Part shown: positions 55,128-63,429 of the stretch, one piece after another
Numbering within the stretch: position 1 is the first letter of the stretch
Layout: each line of letters begins with the position of its first letter
Program-made: the position numbers and the translations under genes
The notes under the pieces: model-generated
The model's input: only the letters and a program-made list of their open reading frames with translations
What the model was told of the DNA's origin: nothing
Database searches by the model: none
DNA from: Calothrix sp. NIES-2098
GTDB taxonomy: Bacteria > Cyanobacteriota > Cyanobacteriia > Cyanobacteriales > Nostocaceae
Direction: 5' to 3'
Length of the DNA stretch: 64,000 nucleotides
Assembly (NCBI GenBank): GCA_002368175.1
Contig: AP018172.1
Span: 435,001 to 499,000, forward strand

Positions 55128-55784
55128 ATGATTTCTTCATCTCACAAATATGAGTACTCCTACCGAAATAGTCAGCCTAATCATCATCATGCCTATCTGA
55201 TCGAACCTCTAATGGAAATGATTTCCACCTCAGCAGGAATGATTAAAAATCAACAAAAGCTGCGGATATTAGATATTGGTTGTGGTAATGGTAGTTTAAG
55301 TAACTTCATTGCACAAAATGGTTATGAAGTAGTTGGTATCGAAGAATCTGAGTCTGGGTTTGAGTTTGCGAGTCGGAGTTTTCCTAATTGCCGTTTTATT
55401 TTAGGTAGCATCTATGATCTTCCATATGCAGAATTAGGAGAGAAGTTTGATATTGTTATTGCTGCTGAGGTAATTGAGCATTTGTTTTCTCCACGAGAAT
55501 TATTAAGAAATGCTCAAAAATGTCTCAAACCAAAAGGTCATTTAATTTTAACTACTCCATATCATGGCTATTTTAAAAATCTAGTGTTGGCTGTTTCAGG
55601 TAAGACAGATAAACACTTCAATCCTCTCTGGGATTGCGGTCATATCAAGTTTTTTTCTCAAGCAACAATGACTGCTTTATTGGAAGCAGAAAACTATACT
55701 AATATCAAATTTGATTTTGCAGGTAGATTTCCCTGGATATGGAAATCAATGTTGTGTTCCAGTATGCCAAATACTTCAAAATAA
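55128..55784 (+). CDS. SAM-dependent methyltransferase (type 11/12-like)
   Basis: The protein has 218 residues from the ATG at 55128. LRILDIGCGNGSLSNFIAQN is motif I. VVGIEESESGF, FDIVIAAEVIEHLFSPREL and GHLILTTPYHGYFKNLVLAV complete the fold. The frame is open upstream to an ATG at 55017, but that would overlap the GT4 gene by 76 bp and adds an unrelated sequence, so the later ATG is preferred. The enzyme probably methylates a sugar or lipid-linked intermediate. Confidence 0.88.
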   Translation: MISSSHKYEYSYRNSQPNHHHAYLIEPLMEMISTSAGMIKNQQKLRILDIGCGNGSLSNFIAQNGYEVVGIEESESGFEFASRSFPNCRFILGSIYDLPYAELGEKFDIVIAAEVIEHLFSPRELLRNAQKCLKPKGHLILTTPYHGYFKNLVLAVSGKTDKHFNPLWDCGHIKFFSQATMTALLEAENYTNIKFDFAGRFPWIWKSMLCSSMPNTSK

Positions 55785-55789
55785 TCCCA

Positions 55790-56572
55790 GTGAATAGCTC
55801 TGCGATTTTAGATAAGATTACTCCTCTTATCCTCACTTATAACGAATCAATTAACATTCATCGTACTCTTCAAAACCTTAGTTGGGCAAAGAAGATTGTG
55901 GTTATTGATAGTTATAGTACAGATGAAACTTTAAATATTTTGTCTTCCTATCCTCAAGTAGAAATTTTTCAAAGAAAGTTTGATTCTTTTGCCGAACAAT
56001 GTAACTATGGAATAGAAAAAATTACCTCTGAGTGGATATTATCTTTAGATGCTGATTATGTCTTAACCGATCGGCTAATTGCCGAAATTAAAAAACTACC
56101 ATTAGAGCCTGAAGTAGAGAGTTATAAAGTTAGATTCAAGTACTGTGTCTTTGGTAAACCTTTACGTGGTACCTTACTTCCACCGCGTACTGTACTCTAC
56201 AAAAAAGAAAAAGCAATTTATCAAGATGATGGTCATGCTCACCGTGTTAGCGTAAAAGGAAAATCTAAATTACTATCTGGTTATATTTATCATGACGATC
56301 GCAAATCCCTAAGTCGTTGGTTATGGGCACAGGATCGCTACATGATGATTGAAGCAAAGAAGTTGCTAGAAACTGCAACAAGTGAACTCAGCTTAGGCGA
56401 TCGCATCCGCAAACAAAAAATCTTTGCGCCCATAATCATCTTCATTTATTGCCTGATTATCAAAGGAGGTATTCTTGATGGATGGCGTGGTTTTTATTAT
56501 GCATTTCAGCGAGTCTTGGCAGAAATTCTCTTGGCAATTCATCTAATTGAAGCAGAAAAATTAAAAACTTGA
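55790..56572 (+). CDS. Glycosyltransferase family 2 (WaaE/KdtX-like)
   Basis: The protein has 260 residues from the GTG at 55790. TPLILTYNESINIHRTLQNL, VVIDSYSTDETL and ILSLDADYVLTDRL identify the family. The later YQDDGHAHRVSVKGK and SLSRWLWAQDRYMMIEAKK are typical of the WaaE-like lipopolysaccharide or exopolysaccharide transferases. A frame from 55739 would overlap the methyltransferase gene, whereas the GTG lies 5 bp after its stop, so it is the better choice. A C-terminal hydrophobic segment may attach it to the membrane. Confidence 0.88.
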   Translation: MNSSAILDKITPLILTYNESINIHRTLQNLSWAKKIVVIDSYSTDETLNILSSYPQVEIFQRKFDSFAEQCNYGIEKITSEWILSLDADYVLTDRLIAEIKKLPLEPEVESYKVRFKYCVFGKPLRGTLLPPRTVLYKKEKAIYQDDGHAHRVSVKGKSKLLSGYIYHDDRKSLSRWLWAQDRYMMIEAKKLLETATSELSLGDRIRKQKIFAPIIIFIYCLIIKGGILDGWRGFYYAFQRVLAEILLAIHLIEAEKLKT

Positions 56573-56694
56573 TTATTCTTGTAAATGCGATCGCTAAGTC
56601 ACAATATTTACAAATTGGAGTTTATATAATAGATAAAATTGACACTGACATACCTACAAGGTCAATCGCAATGAATCAGTAATAATTCTGCCTC

Positions 56695-57270
56695 ATGAAT
56701 CGATGGCATCGAAAAATCAAAAAATATGGGATATTTACCTTGGCAAGTATTATCCTTATGTGGCTAAGTGTTATTCCGATCCGCATAGCGATCGCTTCTT
56801 ACCAAGCTCCCTATCCTCAAGCTATCTTTACCCTTGGTGGTGGTCCAGATCGAGAAGAATTCACTGCTCAATTTGCTCAAATACATCCCACTCTAGATAT
56901 CTGGGTTTCCAGTGGCTCACCTCCAGATACAGCCCGTACTATTTTCCACAATGCAGGCATCCCCAACAGCCGTCTTCATCTTGATTACCGTGCTGTTGAC
57001 ACAGTTACCAACTTCACTAGCCTCGTTGCCGACTTTAAGCAAAGCCATATTCAGCATGTCTACTTAGTTACCTCAGATTTTCACCTGCCTAGAGCAAAAT
57101 TCATAGCAATCCTCGTTCTGGGCAGTCAAGGTATTATCTTTACTTCTGTCTCTATCCCCTCTAATAGGCCTAGAGAATCGATGGCTCACATTCTGCGGGA
57201 TATTGGGCGATCGCTTTTCTGGATTATTTCAGGGCGTAGTGGAGCTAGCCTTAACCCTAATCTTAAGTAA
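56695..57270 (+). CDS. YdcF/DUF218 family membrane-anchored protein
   Basis: The protein has 191 residues. An N-terminal membrane helix (about 13-32) is followed by a Rossmann-like DUF218 domain with AIFTLGGGPDREEFTAQF, WVSSGSPPDTARTIF and VYLVTSDFHLPRAKFIAIL. Family members include YdcF and the SanA/ElyC envelope proteins. Their biochemical activity is not settled, but a link to envelope glycan metabolism is common. It is followed by the acetyltransferase gene after 9 bp and closes the polysaccharide locus with it. Confidence 0.85.
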   Translation: MNRWHRKIKKYGIFTLASIILMWLSVIPIRIAIASYQAPYPQAIFTLGGGPDREEFTAQFAQIHPTLDIWVSSGSPPDTARTIFHNAGIPNSRLHLDYRAVDTVTNFTSLVADFKQSHIQHVYLVTSDFHLPRAKFIAILVLGSQGIIFTSVSIPSNRPRESMAHILRDIGRSLFWIISGRSGASLNPNLK

Positions 57271-57279
57271 ATCATTAGT

Positions 57280-57906
57280 ATGCATCTAAATAACTACTCT
57301 CTTGACGGTTATACTCCCGGCGCACCCTACTGGAAACAGCTTTTGTGGTATTTCCTCGGATCGCCTATAGTTGAGAGTTATTGGCTACCCATTTCAACTT
57401 TAAAGGTTTGGGTACTTCGCAGATTTGGCGCTAGCATTGGCCACAAAGTTCGTATGAAACCAGGAGTGCGGGTAAAGTTTCCGTGGCGTTTAACTGTAGG
57501 CGATTGTGTTTGGATTGGGGAAAATGCTTGGATTGATAACCTTGCGCCTGTGGTAATTGAAAGTCATGTATGTTTATCGCAAGGAGTTTATCTCTGCACT
57601 GGTAATCATGACTGGTATCATCCTGATTTTAAACTGATTCCTGCACCAATTCACATTCACGAGAGTAGTTGGATTGCGGCCAAGTCGGTAATTGGCCCTG
57701 GAGTTACAGTCGGACAAGGAGCAGTGCTGACATTAGGAGGCGTGACTGGGCATTCCTTAGAGCCAATGACAATTTATGCAGGAAATCCGGCTCAACCTAT
57801 CAAGAGTAGAATTCGGGAAAAAGTAGAAGATGTGCTTCAGATCTCCGCAGCAGATGAATTTATTCATGTGCGTCGCATCTTGGATGAGGATTTGGCTAGG
57901 GACTAG
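57280..57906 (+). CDS. wcaF: WcaF-type colanic-acid-like acetyltransferase
   Basis: The protein has 208 residues. The N-terminal NNYSLDGYTPGAPYWKQLLW is distinctive of WcaF. The left-handed beta-helix (about 60-175) includes CLSQGVYLCTGNHDWYHPDF, with the catalytic His in GNHDW, and YAGNPAQPIKSRI near its end. It is predicted to O-acetylate a sugar of the exopolysaccharide in the cytoplasm. It begins 9 bp after the YdcF gene and is the last glycan gene of the locus. Confidence 0.88.
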   Translation: MHLNNYSLDGYTPGAPYWKQLLWYFLGSPIVESYWLPISTLKVWVLRRFGASIGHKVRMKPGVRVKFPWRLTVGDCVWIGENAWIDNLAPVVIESHVCLSQGVYLCTGNHDWYHPDFKLIPAPIHIHESSWIAAKSVIGPGVTVGQGAVLTLGGVTGHSLEPMTIYAGNPAQPIKSRIREKVEDVLQISAADEFIHVRRILDEDLARD

Positions 57907-58163
57907 GACTACGAATAGAAGAAAATATAATACGGTAATAACTATTGCCCGATTGCATTTTTGATTATTAACGTAGAAGCGATCGCTCCACAGCACAACT
58001 AATTTTAAATCAAGTTATTGTAACGACTAATTTAGTAATAAAACTACACAATCTTTGTATTTACACTCAACAGTCACAATTGCTTTGTAAAGGATAATTG
58101 ATAAGTGTTGTCAAAGTCATGCTTAGAGATCGAAACTAAGAATACAACACAGCAATTATTCTT

Positions 58164-58655
58164 ATGCATACTATTTCTAACCTTCAATTCAAGCAGCCCT
58201 TCTGGCGACCTGCTGTCTTATTGACTCTAGGCTTTTGGCTCAGTGCTAGCCTACTTTTAGATTGGGTAATTATGCCTAGTATGTACATTTCTGGCATGAT
58301 GACTCAAGCGAGTTTTTCTACAGTTGGCTATGTGATATTTTGGAATTTCAATCGTTTGGAATTATTGTCTGCTGCTGTAGTATTAACTGGTGTACTTGCT
58401 TTAAGTAAAACCCAAGTAAACTGGCGTCGCAACGGTATTGTTTTATCTGTGCTGTTGCTAGTTATAGCTTTACTTGATACCTATTTTCTAACTCCACAGA
58501 TGAGTGCGATCGGAGTTCATCTGAATGCATTTGATGTAGAGACTACTGTTCCAGCAACAATGAATGTACTTCATGGTAGTTATTGGGTACTAGAAGTCAT
58601 CAAGCTGGTAGCAGGTGGTGCGCTTTTGAACTGTTGCTGGAAACAGCAAGCTTAA
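58164..58655 (+). CDS. Four-helix integral membrane protein, unknown function
   Basis: The protein has 163 residues with about four membrane helices (about 16-36, 62-80, 92-112 and 135-157). A DUF4149-like arrangement is possible: short loops, a polar N-terminal tail, and LLDWVIMPSMYISGMM near the first helix. No catalytic motif is seen. The gene is followed by a strong terminator that also ends the convergent UPF0016 genes. Confidence 0.72.
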   Translation: MHTISNLQFKQPFWRPAVLLTLGFWLSASLLLDWVIMPSMYISGMMTQASFSTVGYVIFWNFNRLELLSAAVVLTGVLALSKTQVNWRRNGIVLSVLLLVIALLDTYFLTPQMSAIGVHLNAFDVETTVPATMNVLHGSYWVLEVIKLVAGGALLNCCWKQQA

Positions 58656-58677
58656 AATCCAATCTTGTGGCAAAAAT

Positions 58678-58709
58678 AAAGACGCTAAGAATTTCTTGGC
58701 GTCTTTTTT
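58678..58709 (+). terminator. Bidirectional intrinsic terminator
   Basis: The hairpin pairs GACGCTAAGAA with TTCTTGGCGTC (58681-58703), with one G-U pair, followed by TTTTTT on the plus strand. On the minus strand the A-run upstream gives a T-rich tail too. It lies between the convergent membrane protein and UPF0016 genes and can end both transcripts. Confidence 0.88.
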
Positions 58710-58731
58710 GTGGAATATATCTATATATTGT

Positions 58732-59019
58732 TTACTGTGTTGATTCAGAATTGTTAAAGAATAGCAAGCGTGCGGCGAGAATCGCAAATCCTACAGCCGC
58801 GATCGCTTTTAATAAGCGAGTGGGTAAAAATTCTGCAACGGCTCCCCCTGCTAATGCTCCCAATAAGCTAGTTAACAATAGAGCAACCGCAGTACCAAAA
58901 AATACAGCACGCCGAGATTGACTGCGGCCAGAAAGTGCGATCGCAGCTAACTGGCTCTTGTCACCTAATTCTGATAGAAATACTGTAATAAAGCTCAGTC
59001 CTAAAAGATGCCAATCCAT
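58732..59019 (-). CDS. UPF0016/GDT1 family half-size cation exporter subunit
   Basis: The protein has 95 residues with three membrane helices and one copy of the family motif E-x-G-D-K-(S/T) in SELGDKSQLAAIALSGR. Full-length UPF0016 proteins (TMEM165, Gdt1, SynPAM71/Mnx) have two such motifs. Here the two halves are separate genes, and the partner lies 47 bp upstream on the same strand. The complex is expected to export Mn2+ (or Ca2+) to protect the photosynthetic apparatus from excess. Ends at the shared terminator. Confidence 0.88.
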   Translation of the reverse strand: MDWHLLGLSFITVFLSELGDKSQLAAIALSGRSQSRRAVFFGTAVALLLTSLLGALAGGAVAEFLPTRLLKAIAAVGFAILAARLLFFNNSESTQ

Positions 59020-59066
59020 ATTATTTAAGGAGATTAGGGGAGATAAGAAAGCAGAGGGAGAAATAA

Positions 59067-59498
59067 CTAATTACCAATGACTACATCCCAACACAGCATC
59101 AGGGAAATTAGCAGTAACATAACACCTGCTGATTTCTCTACAGTTTTGGGGCTGAGTCTGTTGGCTATCCAACCTCCTAAAAGTACGCCTAATAAGCTGG
59201 TAGTTATCAGTGCAGCCCCAGATCCCATGAAAACTATCCACGGTGCATGAGATTGTGCGCTCATTAATAAGGTAGATAGCTGAGTTTTATCGCCAATTTC
59301 TGCTAGAAATATGGTGATGAATGTTGTACCAAAAATAACTGCTACTGATTCTGGCTTTTTTGGACTATCGGCTACTACAGGCTGAAGCGGCTCAACGATC
59401 GCAGTTGTTAAGTTAATATCGGTACTGTCTTCTAGTTCTGGCTGGCTTTCAGTCTCAGATATGCTAGAAAGGCTCAAGGGTGCAGAGTCAAGTTTCAC
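59067..59498 (-). CDS. UPF0016/GDT1 family half-size cation exporter subunit with N-terminal extension
   Basis: The protein has 143 residues. An acidic, probably cytoplasmic extension (about 1-45) is followed by three helices with AEIGDKTQLSTLLMSAQSHA, the second half of the exporter pair. The start codon is GTG at 59498. The partner follows 47 bp downstream, so they are one operon. The extension is absent from the other half and might regulate assembly. I saw no Mn-responsive (yybP-ykoY) riboswitch in the 109 bp upstream. Confidence 0.85.
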   Translation of the reverse strand: MKLDSAPLSLSSISETESQPELEDSTDINLTTAIVEPLQPVVADSPKKPESVAVIFGTTFITIFLAEIGDKTQLSTLLMSAQSHAPWIVFMGSGAALITTSLLGVLLGGWIANRLSPKTVEKSAGVMLLLISLMLCWDVVIGN

Positions 59499-59607
59499 AG
59501 GCAGTAATCTTACTTACTAGGGTATTTTCATATTCTTCTCATTTTCTCAGATTGTTGTAATAAATTGCAACTGTTGCTGCTGTCTAATTCAAAAACCTTT
59601 ATTTGGC

Positions 59608-59958
59608 TCAAATACCAACAGCTTTGTTGAAGCGGATCATTTCCAAGCTGCGATCGCCATATACTCCTTCTATCTGTTGGCGACAGCAGTCAATTGCAAA
59701 ATCGTTTAACTCCTCTTTTTCAATTCCATACATATCTTGAAATATCTCTGCTTCTACGCGGCAGAAACGAGGACGATTAGGGTAAATGCGACATTCTCGC
59801 GTAATCTGATCGAAATTCACGCACCATCCGCCTTCACCTACCATACTGAGGTAAAGTTCCAGTTCTGCGGGAGTAAGATACTCTTCTATATCTGGACGCT
59901 CTGCTGGGTCAAGATTACAGCAGGCTCCACATTGCTTAATACATTGCCAAGTTGCCAT
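59608..59958 (-). CDS. YkgJ family cysteine-cluster protein
   Basis: The protein has 116 residues. Cysteines are at positions 6, 10, 13, 14, 46, 56, 66, 91 and 92 (QCIKQCGACC at the start, then ECRIYPNRPRFC and DCC). The pattern is that of YkgJ proteins, which probably bind zinc or an iron-sulphur cluster. The function is unsettled. The plus-strand psb30 gene diverges from it, with about 245 bp between the starts. Confidence 0.88.
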   Translation of the reverse strand: MATWQCIKQCGACCNLDPAERPDIEEYLTPAELELYLSMVGEGGWCVNFDQITRECRIYPNRPRFCRVEAEIFQDMYGIEKEELNDFAIDCCRQQIEGVYGDRSLEMIRFNKAVGI

Positions 59959-60072
59959 GATTTAGGTGTTTTTCATTGGTTATTGGGCATGGGGCATTGG
60001 GTAAGACGGCAATAGTATTTCTTCCTCTGTTCCTTCATTTCCCTTATTTCCGTCATCGCCCAGTCCTCTCAT

Positions 60073-60100
60073 CTTACATTTTTATTTCTTTTTCTATAAT
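60073..60100 (+). promoter_or_regulatory. Possible sigma-70 promoter of psb30
   Basis: CTTACA (60073-60078) matches the -35 consensus at four of six positions. TATAAT (60095-60100) is a perfect -10 element, 16 bp apart. It would give a leader of about 97 bases before the psb30 ATG. The assignment rests on pattern alone. Confidence 0.4.
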
Positions 60101-60203
60101 TTTGTTAAGTAAATTAAATCTAGCAGTCCATCGCCGGATATGATCGATTGCGGGTTTTGTAACTGTCAGTTATTGAATTTTTTAAGACAATTGGGAGGAA
60201 ACA

Positions 60204-60326
60204 ATGTTTGAAGCTATAGCCAACATCAATTGGGAAGTTATTTTTCAATTACTCTTCGTTGCTTTAATCGTACTTGCTGGCCCTGCTGTAATTTTTGTGC
60301 TGGCATTTCGCAACGGCAACCTGTAA
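60204..60326 (+). CDS. psb30: Photosystem II reaction centre protein Psb30 (Ycf12)
   Basis: This 40-residue protein has one membrane helix (LLFVALIVLAGPAVIFVLAF) and the family's NINWEVIFQL beginning and RNGNL end. Psb30 is a small subunit of photosystem II that sits near PsbJ and PsbK and helps stabilise the complex. A GGAGG site lies seven bases before the ATG. A possible promoter and a downstream hairpin (60342-60378) frame it as a single-gene unit. This gene is strong evidence that the organism is an oxygenic phototroph. Confidence 0.96.
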   Translation: MFEAIANINWEVIFQLLFVALIVLAGPAVIFVLAFRNGNL

Positions 60327-60341
60327 AAGTACTGAGTATCT

Positions 60342-60378
60342 GAAGTTCAGGGCGTCGCTAGCTGTCGCTCTGAACTTC
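60342..60378 (+). terminator. Hairpin downstream of psb30
   Basis: GAAGTTCAG (60342-60350) pairs with CTGAACTTC (60370-60378), and further pairs with one mismatch bring the stem to about 14 bp. There is no T-run, so it may protect the 3' end or end transcription weakly. It lies between psb30 and the convergent recJ. Confidence 0.55.
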
Positions 60379-60447
60379 TCATTGAGTGAATAATGCTGAT
60401 TTGTAGAACGTCGTAAAATTCCCAACTCAATACTATTAACTGCAAAC

Positions 60448-62589
60448 TCAGGACTCATGACTCAGCACTGATAAAGCCTGAAGGGCAGCTTGAATAATGC
60501 CGTCGTATTGTGGTTGACAAATATCAACCTCTTGAGCATTTTCCCGACTATTGCCCAGTAAACCAATCGTATGTCCTGGTTGCATAACTAAGACTTTGCC
60601 TTCAGGATTTTTAATTCTTAATTCTGGTAGCGAACCCTGTTGAAAGATACCACAAGAATACTGGCGCTGCTTGTACTCAAAGGTAGTTCTTAAGGGACGC
60701 TGTGGAGAAGTTAAAAATAGGTGAGACTGTGTTGGAAGTCTCACGCCTATTAATTCCATCTCAATGCTGGTATTGCCGTTGAAAGTATTTTCTCGCAGTT
60801 TATAAGCAACATCGACTCGCGACGGTAGAGGGAAATAGTCGCGCCAACGCCAAGCGATCGCTTTAATTTTGTACTGTTGACGATCGATAGTTTGCGCAAG
60901 GGTAAGTTTGATATGTCCTTTGCCAACTATTTGTTGCTCAACTACTTGGACATTAGGCGTCCAAAATACTGGATCGGGGTTGTCGATACCGCAAGGATGT
61001 AAAGCATTTAGCTGTTGATAAAGCTGGCGATCGATTTCACTAAAATTTACTTGGGTATCAATTTTGAGTAGTGGCTTAAGGTGTTGGGGTTCTAGACATT
61101 GATTAGCAAATTCAATCAGGCGCGATCGCACTTTTGGTAAATTCTGCGCTGGGAAAGAAAATCCCCCTGCGGCTTTGTGTCCGCCATATTTACCTAATAA
61201 ATCGTGACAAGCTTGCAAAGCCTCAAACACATTAAATTCAGGAATTCCTCTTGCTGAACCGCGAATGTGTGTCTCATCTTCATAGGTGCCAATAAACACT
61301 GGGACACCGTAGCGTTCTACCAAGCGAGAAGCAACAATTCCAATTACACCATGATGCCAGTTTGGTTGGACTACAACTAATACTCGGTCTTGCTGGAGTG
61401 AGGTAACAAATTCAGTCTCCACAAAAGCGATCGCTTCTTGTTCAATTTGCTCGCACATTTCCTGGCGTTGCTGGTTCACGCTTTCGCATTGCATTGATCT
61501 TTCCAGCGCTATTCCCATATCATCTGTAGTTAACAGATCGATTACGATCTGCGGATCGCCAATCCGACCAATTGCATTAATTCTTGGCCCTAGGCGAAAA
61601 CCAATATCCTCCGGCTTTAGAGATTTTGGATTTTGGATTTTGAATTTTGGATTAGTGTCAAGTCCTAAATTTTGAATTTCTAATTCTGAATTTTGAATTT
61701 TGAATTTTGAATTTTGAATTGATTCACTCGCCTGTACTCCAGCTATCTGAATTAACGCCTGTATCCCAGGTAATTTGGACTTGGGTAGATGTTGTAAACC
61801 ACGTTTTACCCAACGGCGGTTGACGCCAGTTAAGGGAGCTAAATCTGCGATCGTTCCCAGAGTAAATAATGCTAGCATCGGCTGAATTAAGCCTCTAGTT
61901 TCTCCTAGCTGTTGTGCTAGAGACACCGCCAAAATATAAGCGACACCCACACCTGCGACACCCCGGTAAGGAGAAGATTCGGCGATTAGTTTGGGGTTGA
62001 GAATAGCATTCGCTGCTGGCAATATTTGCGGAATGTCGTGGTGGTCGGTAACAATGACCTTTAAACCTAGTTCTCTGGCTCTGGCTATTGGTTCAACTGC
62101 CGAGATACCATTATCGACAGTGAGAATTAACCCCACGCCTTCGCTGTGGAATTCTTCGACAATCCGTTTATTAATGCCATAACCATCGTGCATCCGGCTG
62201 GGGATAGCGTAATCAACTTTAGCCCCTAAAGTGCGGAGACTGCGCAACAGTAAAGCGGTGCTAGTCATCCCATCAGCATCGTAGTCACCGCAAATAGCAA
62301 TTTTTTCTTCAGAAGCGATCGCATTTTGCAGTAACTCTACACTAATTGCCAAATCTGGGAATTCTTCCAATGGCGCAGGTAAGATTAAAGATTCTGGTTC
62401 TAAAAATGCTTGTGCTGCTTCTAGGGTTTCAATACCCCGGTTAATGAGCAGTTGGCTGATAATGGGGGAGATATTACTCGCTACAGCCAATTTTTGGGCA
62501 AATTCTGCTTTTTGCGGATAAATTTGCCAACGTTGATTTGGTAAGCGCCTACGAGGTTTTGTGGTTTCTGAGCGAACTACATCTAGCAC
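60448..62589 (-). CDS. recJ: Single-stranded-DNA-specific exonuclease RecJ
   Basis: The protein has 713 residues. The DHH domain has CGDYDADGMTSTALLLRSL (motif I) and VIVTDHHDIP (motif III). GPRINAIGRIGDPQIV is a conserved family block. The DHHA1 domain has GKYGGHKAAGGFSFP. RecJ degrades 5' single-stranded ends in recombination and mismatch repair. The start is GTG. Between residues of LIQIAGVQ and LKPEDIGF lies an insertion of about 33 residues (61624-61722) with repeated KFKIQN, encoded by heptanucleotide repeats; normal RecJ lacks it. The frame is kept, so the protein may still work. Confidence 0.95.
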   Translation of the reverse strand: MLDVVRSETTKPRRRLPNQRWQIYPQKAEFAQKLAVASNISPIISQLLINRGIETLEAAQAFLEPESLILPAPLEEFPDLAISVELLQNAIASEEKIAICGDYDADGMTSTALLLRSLRTLGAKVDYAIPSRMHDGYGINKRIVEEFHSEGVGLILTVDNGISAVEPIARARELGLKVIVTDHHDIPQILPAANAILNPKLIAESSPYRGVAGVGVAYILAVSLAQQLGETRGLIQPMLALFTLGTIADLAPLTGVNRRWVKRGLQHLPKSKLPGIQALIQIAGVQASESIQNSKFKIQNSELEIQNLGLDTNPKFKIQNPKSLKPEDIGFRLGPRINAIGRIGDPQIVIDLLTTDDMGIALERSMQCESVNQQRQEMCEQIEQEAIAFVETEFVTSLQQDRVLVVVQPNWHHGVIGIVASRLVERYGVPVFIGTYEDETHIRGSARGIPEFNVFEALQACHDLLGKYGGHKAAGGFSFPAQNLPKVRSRLIEFANQCLEPQHLKPLLKIDTQVNFSEIDRQLYQQLNALHPCGIDNPDPVFWTPNVQVVEQQIVGKGHIKLTLAQTIDRQQYKIKAIAWRWRDYFPLPSRVDVAYKLRENTFNGNTSIEMELIGVRLPTQSHLFLTSPQRPLRTTFEYKQRQYSCGIFQQGSLPELRIKNPEGKVLVMQPGHTIGLLGNSRENAQEVDICQPQYDGIIQAALQALSVLSHES
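61623..61717. repeat. ATTTTGA heptanucleotide repeat array inside recJ
   Basis: Four heptamers of the type ATTTTGG/ATTTTGA lie at 61623-61650 and seven (some with one or two changes) at 61669-61717, with 18 bp between. Such heptanucleotide repeats (STRR type) normally lie between genes in filamentous cyanobacteria. Three units make 21 bp, so the encoded peptide also repeats every seven residues. Confidence 0.85.
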
Positions 62590-62675
62590 AATAAAAGTTA
62601 TGAGTTAGGATTTTTGATTTAAACTTATTTCCTAACTCATAACTAATAGCTTAAACTGATAACTTTTTCTACTTA

Positions 62676-63101
62676 TTAATAAACGTTTACATGGCCATCA
62701 GCCATCATATAGAGAGAGCGATCGCCCGGATTACGTCTACCAGGACGGAGTTCTACCCGTAAAGTACCAAAGTCGGGTTTAGAAATAATTGCTTGTAGTG
62801 GCAATCCCATTTCATCCCAAAATACCAGAGAAATTTTTGGTTGTGTCTCATCGCCTTGGACAAATTGTAATTCTTGTCCCGGTCGCAGGGGAATCGGGTC
62901 AGTTCCTTGAAGTTTCTCTAATTTTACTATCCCTAATGTTCTATTTACTACTTCTAATCGGATAGATTGACCGGGAGTAAATTGAACTGGACGCGGGCCA
63001 CACTTAGAGGCACAAGTTCCTGCCAGTGTGGCGCTATGGTGATTAGTTGATGTTATGAGAACGGTAACGGCGGCTAAGACGACTGGCAGTAGTTTAGACA
63101 T
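62676..63101 (-). CDS. Exported conserved hypothetical protein
   Basis: The protein has 141 residues. A signal peptide (about 1-28, MSKLLPVVLAAVTVLITST and onward) leads to a small beta-rich domain of PGQSIRLEVVNRTLGIV type, with a later RPGQELQFVQGDETQPKISL. Cys30 and Cys34 (TCASKCGPRP) follow the likely cleavage site and could form a disulphide. No named family is recognised. It is located after recJ on the same strand with 86 bp between, and is probably periplasmic. Confidence 0.7.
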   Translation of the reverse strand: MSKLLPVVLAAVTVLITSTNHHSATLAGTCASKCGPRPVQFTPGQSIRLEVVNRTLGIVKLEKLQGTDPIPLRPGQELQFVQGDETQPKISLVFWDEMGLPLQAIISKPDFGTLRVELRPGRRNPGDRSLYMMADGHVNVY

Positions 63102-63429
63102 AACACCCAGTATAAGTACTTGGCTAAATACTACTCCACCAAAGTCCGATTAAGCCTCAGCAGATTTTCCGTAATTAAAATGCAATTTTGATGATGCGAT
63201 CGCTAATTTTCCAGAAGGTAACGGGGAAGAAGCAACATTTTTTTAACTATTCCCTAATGCGTATAACTTATACAAGTAAAACATCGGCCATTGTAAAGAT
63301 AGCTCAATAAACGGGAAATATAAAAGTAACTATCTTCTCGAAGTTGAACACTGGAAAAATTTTGCAGTGTTTCATCTGTAGCAGTTGGTAGAAAGCCTCT
63401 TTTTAAGAAAATTCCCATAACTAAGAGCA
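63102..63429. other. Intergenic region, nothing recognised
   Basis: The region is 328 bp between divergent genes, with one HIP1 site. No promoter, fold or repeat could be named with any confidence. Confidence 0.5.

Noticed and set aside
56703..56984. 93-codon frame overlapping the YdcF gene
   Set aside because: It lies in another frame of a gene with a clear family match, and its own product has no family pattern.
59499..59607. Manganese riboswitch (yybP-ykoY) before the UPF0016 pair
   Set aside because: The 109-bp leader shows neither the conserved core nor a suitable three-way fold by eye.
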